Assembly: GCA_023404095.1 (NCBI GenBank)
Contig: JAEYDD010000067.1
Location: 248,001 to 312,000 of the forward strand
DNA: 64,000 bases
Reading direction: 5' to 3'
From: Pseudomonadota bacterium
Lineage (GTDB): Bacteria; Pseudomonadota; Alphaproteobacteria; Rhizobiales; Rhizobiaceae
How positions within the stretch are numbered: position 1 is the first letter of the stretch; each line of letters begins with the position of its first letter. Below are positions 61,099 to 64,000 of the stretch, piece by piece. The translations under genes were made by a program, and so were the position numbers. A model generated the notes under the pieces. That model did no database searches. It saw nothing but the letters and a program-made list of their open reading frames with translations, and was not told the origin of the DNA.

Positions 61099-64000
61099 AT
61101 GGGGATCATCGGTGGAGAATTGTTGTCGGTGAACGGCTTCCTCGCGCAGGCGCCGTATCACAGCGATGTCGTCACGTTGGCGGACGGCGGTTTCGTGCTT
61201 GCCTGGAGCGGCACGACCGCCGGCGGCACCGCCGACGTAACCCTGCGCGTCTTCAACGCCGATGGCAGCCTTCGCTCCTCGGTCGACATTCCCGCAAACG
61301 CCCACCTTGCCGGCGAACAGGCGATGCCACGACTGACGTCGCTGGCAGGCGGCGGTTTCGCGGTCGTCTGGGCCGGGCAGACGGCAGGGGATGAGGCGGG
61401 CATCGCTTTTCGAATCTTCGATGCCAACGGCGCACCGCAATCTGCGACCGATACGCTGGTCAATGTGGGCACCGAGGGCAGCCAGTCTGCGCCGCAGCTG
61501 ACGTCGCTTGCCGATGGCGGGCTCGTCGTCGCCTGGCAGACCGCCGCAAGCGGCGATACGCCGTCCGTCCTGTCGTTGCGCATTTTCGACAAGGACGGCA
61601 AGGCGAGCTCCGGCGACCAGGACATCCGGCTCGACGTCGCCTCGGCTGGAAGTTTCTCGATAGCGGCGCTTGTCGGCGGCGGATTCGTTGTCGTTCACGA
61701 CGGCTCAGCCTCCGAAGACGGCGGCGTCTCACCCGTGCGGATGCGGATTTTCGATGCGGCGGGATCCGTGAAGAAGGACGCGATCGTGCCGATCTTTGCG
61801 GGCGATGGCGCTTCGCAGGCCCATCCCGTCGTCACAGCGCTGGCCGATGGCGGCTTCGTCGTCGCCTGGGACGGCGAGCGCAACGGCGATTCGGCGGGCA
61901 TTTCGCTGCAGATCTTTGATCCGGATGGCACCGCGCGCGCCAACACCGATTTCTCGGTGAACGAGCACGCCCGCGGCGACCAGCGCGGCCCGCTCGTTAC
62001 CGCTCTGAAGGATGGCGGATTCGTCGTGCTGTGGGGCGGCGAGACCGCCCATGACGAAGCCGGCCTTGCCATGCAGGTGTACAATCCCGACGGCAAGACC
62101 AGAATGGCAGGCGACATTCCGGTGAATGCCGGGACCGACGGGCTTCAGGGTGACCCGTTCGTGGTCGCACTCGCCGGTGGTGGCTTCGCAGTCGCCTGGA
62201 CGACGCAGGGCGATGACGGCTACTCCGTTTCGCTTCGCGTCTTTAATGCGAGCGGAGCTGCGCGGATGGCGGTCGACGAGCCGGTCGCGAAGGCGTCGGC
62301 GCTGGTGCAGGGCGCCCCGAAGATTGCGGCCCTTGATGATGGCGGGCTGGCGCTGAGCTGGCAGGCCAGCGAGGACGATGGCGTCCATCTCTACGAAAAG
62401 GTTTATCGGGCGGTCAATGACGCGCCGACCGGCGAGAGCAAGACGCTGCATGTCAAGGAAGACAGCCCCTACGTCTTCAAGGCGGAGGATTTCGGCTTCC
62501 GCGATGCCAACGGGGACGTGCTGAAGGCCGTCCATATTTCCTCTGTTCCGGCAAACGGAACACTGACGCTCGGCGGCCGCCCGGTCGTGCCGGGCCAGAT
62601 GATTTCCGCAAGCGACATCGAGGCCGGCAAGCTTGCCTGGAAGGCGACGGCGAACCTGAACGGCATCGCGCTCGGCGCCCTGACCTTCAACGTCGTCGAT
62701 ACCGGCGGCACGGATTTCGACGGCCGCGATACGGATCCGATCACGCGTAAGCTGACGCTCGACGTCGCGCCGGTGAACGACAATCCGAAGGCGCGGGCGC
62801 TGAGTACTTCCACCTACGAGAACGCAATCTACAAGGTCGAGGTCAAGGACGCCGCCGTGGACGTCGACCGCGACGAACTGTCGATGATCAATGCCCGCAT
62901 TGTGTCCGGCTTCGGCTCGGTCATGATAGATGCCAAGAAGATGCTGATCTACAATCCGACCGTCGGGCCGAACCAGAACATCGGCGACGGCGAAAGCCGC
63001 AAGGTCGTCATCAGCTACACGGTCTCCGACGGCAAGGGCGGGACGACGACGGCCACCATCACCCTGACCGTGATGGGTATTTCGCCCGATCTCTTTTCCG
63101 GCACGTCAGGCAACGACAAGCTGACCGGCAGCATCCACGGCGACCTGATGTACGGCAAGGGCGGCAACGACACGCTGATCGGTGGCAAGGGCAACGACCT
63201 GATCGACGGCGGCAGCGGCATCGACACGCTGAAGGGAGAAAGCGGCGGCGACACCTATATGGTGGACGACGCAAGGGATGTGGTCATCGAGGCGGCGAAC
63301 GCCGGTACAGACACCGTGCAGGCAAGCTGCAGCTATACGCTCGGTGCCAACATCGAGAAGCTGTTCTTGCTCGGATCAGGCAAATACGGCGGCACCGGCA
63401 ATGCGCTCGCCAACACCATCACCGGCAATGCCGCGGCCAACACGCTGAAAGGGCTTGGTGGCAACGACCTGCTTCTCGGCGGCGGCGGTAACGACAGGCT
63501 TGAAGGCGGCGATGGAAACGACACGCTGGACGGCGGCGCCGGATCCGATCGCCTTTGTGGCGGCCACGGCAACGACCTCTATATGGTCAGCGCCGGCGAT
63601 ACCGTCGTGGAGCTCAGGGGCGAGGGCACGGATACGGTGCAGGCCGGATGCAGCTATACGCTTTCGGACAATGTCGAACGACTGCTTCTTACGGGTTCCG
63701 GCAACCATGCCGGTACCGGCAACGCCTTGTCGAACCGGATCACCGGCAATGCCGGCGCGAACCTCCTCAAGGGCATGGACGGAAGCGACGTTCTCGACGG
63801 CGGCAGCGGGAGCGACCGGCTCTACGGCGGCAACGGTAACGACACGCTGGAAGGCGGTGCGGGCACCGACAGGCTGTCGGGCGGGGCGGGTCGCGACGTC
63901 TTCGTGTTCCGCAAGGTATCGGATACGACCGTTTCCAGCGGCGGGCGCGATACCGTGCTCGACTTTTCTAGCAGCGACGGCGACCTGATCGACCTGCGCG
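61099..64000 (+). CDS. Large RTX/cadherin-like calcium-binding protein, 3'-truncated
   Basis: The frame is open to the end of the window (967 codons from ATG 61099). Eight repeats of about 55 residues (about 26-440) come first, each with L-x-DGGF-V-x-W and a later R-I/V-F-D-x-x-G. They are followed by a cadherin-like region (about 440-660, APTGESKTLHVKED...). Then RTX nonapeptides (GGxGxDxL) start near residue 670 (SGTSGNDKLTG, YGKGGNDTLIGGKGNDLIDGG), with two copies of a 107-residue module. The last visible residues (FVFRKVSDTTVSSGG, DFSSSDGDLIDLR) resemble the start of a serralysin-type C-terminal region. Such proteins are usually secreted by type I systems without a signal peptide and bind calcium. 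The start is uncertain: GGGAGGGCGGG precedes ATG 61099, while GTG 61045 or ATG 60904 would add residues. Confidence 0.8.
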   Translation, partial: MGIIGGELLSVNGFLAQAPYHSDVVTLADGGFVLAWSGTTAGGTADVTLRVFNADGSLRSSVDIPANAHLAGEQAMPRLTSLAGGGFAVVWAGQTAGDEAGIAFRIFDANGAPQSATDTLVNVGTEGSQSAPQLTSLADGGLVVAWQTAASGDTPSVLSLRIFDKDGKASSGDQDIRLDVASAGSFSIAALVGGGFVVVHDGSASEDGGVSPVRMRIFDAAGSVKKDAIVPIFAGDGASQAHPVVTALADGGFVVAWDGERNGDSAGISLQIFDPDGTARANTDFSVNEHARGDQRGPLVTALKDGGFVVLWGGETAHDEAGLAMQVYNPDGKTRMAGDIPVNAGTDGLQGDPFVVALAGGGFAVAWTTQGDDGYSVSLRVFNASGAARMAVDEPVAKASALVQGAPKIAALDDGGLALSWQASEDDGVHLYEKVYRAVNDAPTGESKTLHVKEDSPYVFKAEDFGFRDANGDVLKAVHISSVPANGTLTLGGRPVVPGQMISASDIEAGKLAWKATANLNGIALGALTFNVVDTGGTDFDGRDTDPITRKLTLDVAPVNDNPKARALSTSTYENAIYKVEVKDAAVDVDRDELSMINARIVSGFGSVMIDAKKMLIYNPTVGPNQNIGDGESRKVVISYTVSDGKGGTTTATITLTVMGISPDLFSGTSGNDKLTGSIHGDLMYGKGGNDTLIGGKGNDLIDGGSGIDTLKGESGGDTYMVDDARDVVIEAANAGTDTVQASCSYTLGANIEKLFLLGSGKYGGTGNALANTITGNAAANTLKGLGGNDLLLGGGGNDRLEGGDGNDTLDGGAGSDRLCGGHGNDLYMVSAGDTVVELRGEGTDTVQAGCSYTLSDNVERLLLTGSGNHAGTGNALSNRITGNAGANLLKGMDGSDVLDGGSGSDRLYGGNGNDTLEGGAGTDRLSGGAGRDVFVFRKVSDTTVSSGGRDTVLDFSSSDGDLIDLR
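61177..62420 (+). repeat. Eight repeats of about 55 residues in the RTX protein
   Basis: The first Leu of each L-x-x-GG-F/L motif falls at 61177, 61342, 61507, 61669, 61840, 62005, 62170 and 62332. The steps are 165, 165, 162, 171, 165, 165 and 162 bp (54-57 residues). The regular spacing and the G-G-F-V-x-W / R-I-F-D-x-x-G pattern suggest a beta-propeller or similar beta-solenoid. The DNA copies have diverged. Confidence 0.75.
63250..63894 (+). repeat. Two copies of a 107-residue RTX module
   Basis: Copy one starts near 63250 (DTYMVDDA) and copy two near 63574 (DLYMVSAG). They have equivalent features: GTDTVQA-x-CSYTL (Cys codons 63328 and 63649, 321 bp apart), E-K/R-L, GTGNALxNxITGNA and GGxGxDxL repeats. 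This is a tandem duplication that would lengthen the calcium-binding roll. Confidence 0.7.

Overview
The window looks like chromosomal DNA from a GC-rich alphaproteobacterium of the Rhizobiaceae (Rhizobium, Ensifer or Shinella type). The reasons are the core gene orders: rpsF-rpsR-DUF2232-rplI; dnaB, alr, radA, cvpA, purF in a row; fabD-fabG-acpP-fabF-mltG-yicC-gmk; lptF-lptG-lptD-surA-like-pdxA-rsmA; and pgsA-moaD-moaE. I base this on gene order and protein character, without any database search. I saw no rRNA, tRNA, insertion sequence, prophage or CRISPR array.

Layout. 1-9.5 kb: the 3' part of a LysM protein gene, an Atm1-type ABC exporter, an extensin/M15-like peptidase, psd and pssA (phosphatidylethanolamine synthesis), and a MarR-MFS-HlyD efflux operon. 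9.5-18.5 kb (minus strand): SDR, purF, cvpA, radA, a ParDE-like toxin-antitoxin pair, alr and dnaB, with one secreted hypothetical gene on the plus strand. 18.9-23 kb (minus): cyclopropane fatty acid synthase family and the S6/S18/DUF2232/L9 operon. 23.2-32 kb: a membrane hypothetical, an aldo/keto reductase, the type II fatty acid synthesis cluster, mltG, yicC and gmk. 32-40.4 kb (minus): an isoprenylcysteine methyltransferase-like protein and the LPS-export/outer membrane cluster. 40.6-49 kb: pepA-holC, two DUF1801 proteins, a galactose-dehydrogenase-like oxidoreductase, and a TRAP transporter whose membrane genes converge on the binding-protein gene. 49-60.8 kb: ABC-F ATPase, a degenerate GGDEF protein, DinB, GST, ndk, a flavin-binding PNPOx-fold protein divergent from a MocR regulator, a CGNR regulator divergent from an orphan LivH-like permease, then pgsA-moaD-moaE. 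61 kb to the end: the 5' part of a large RTX calcium-binding protein.

Most of the window is ordinary core genome with tight, translationally coupled operons (ATGA, TGATG or TAGTG junctions). The notable places are accessory. A ParDE-like pair has no ATG, GTG or TTG start for a full-length toxin, and its stop overlaps the radA start. A perfect 10-bp palindrome lies between the CGNR regulator and an orphan LivH permease. A nested palindrome lies inside the predicted N-terminus of the MocR gene. A GGDEF protein carries GGDGF. The RTX protein starts with eight repeats of about 55 residues that look like a beta-propeller or similar solenoid. I did not find a wholly new multi-gene defence or biosynthetic system.
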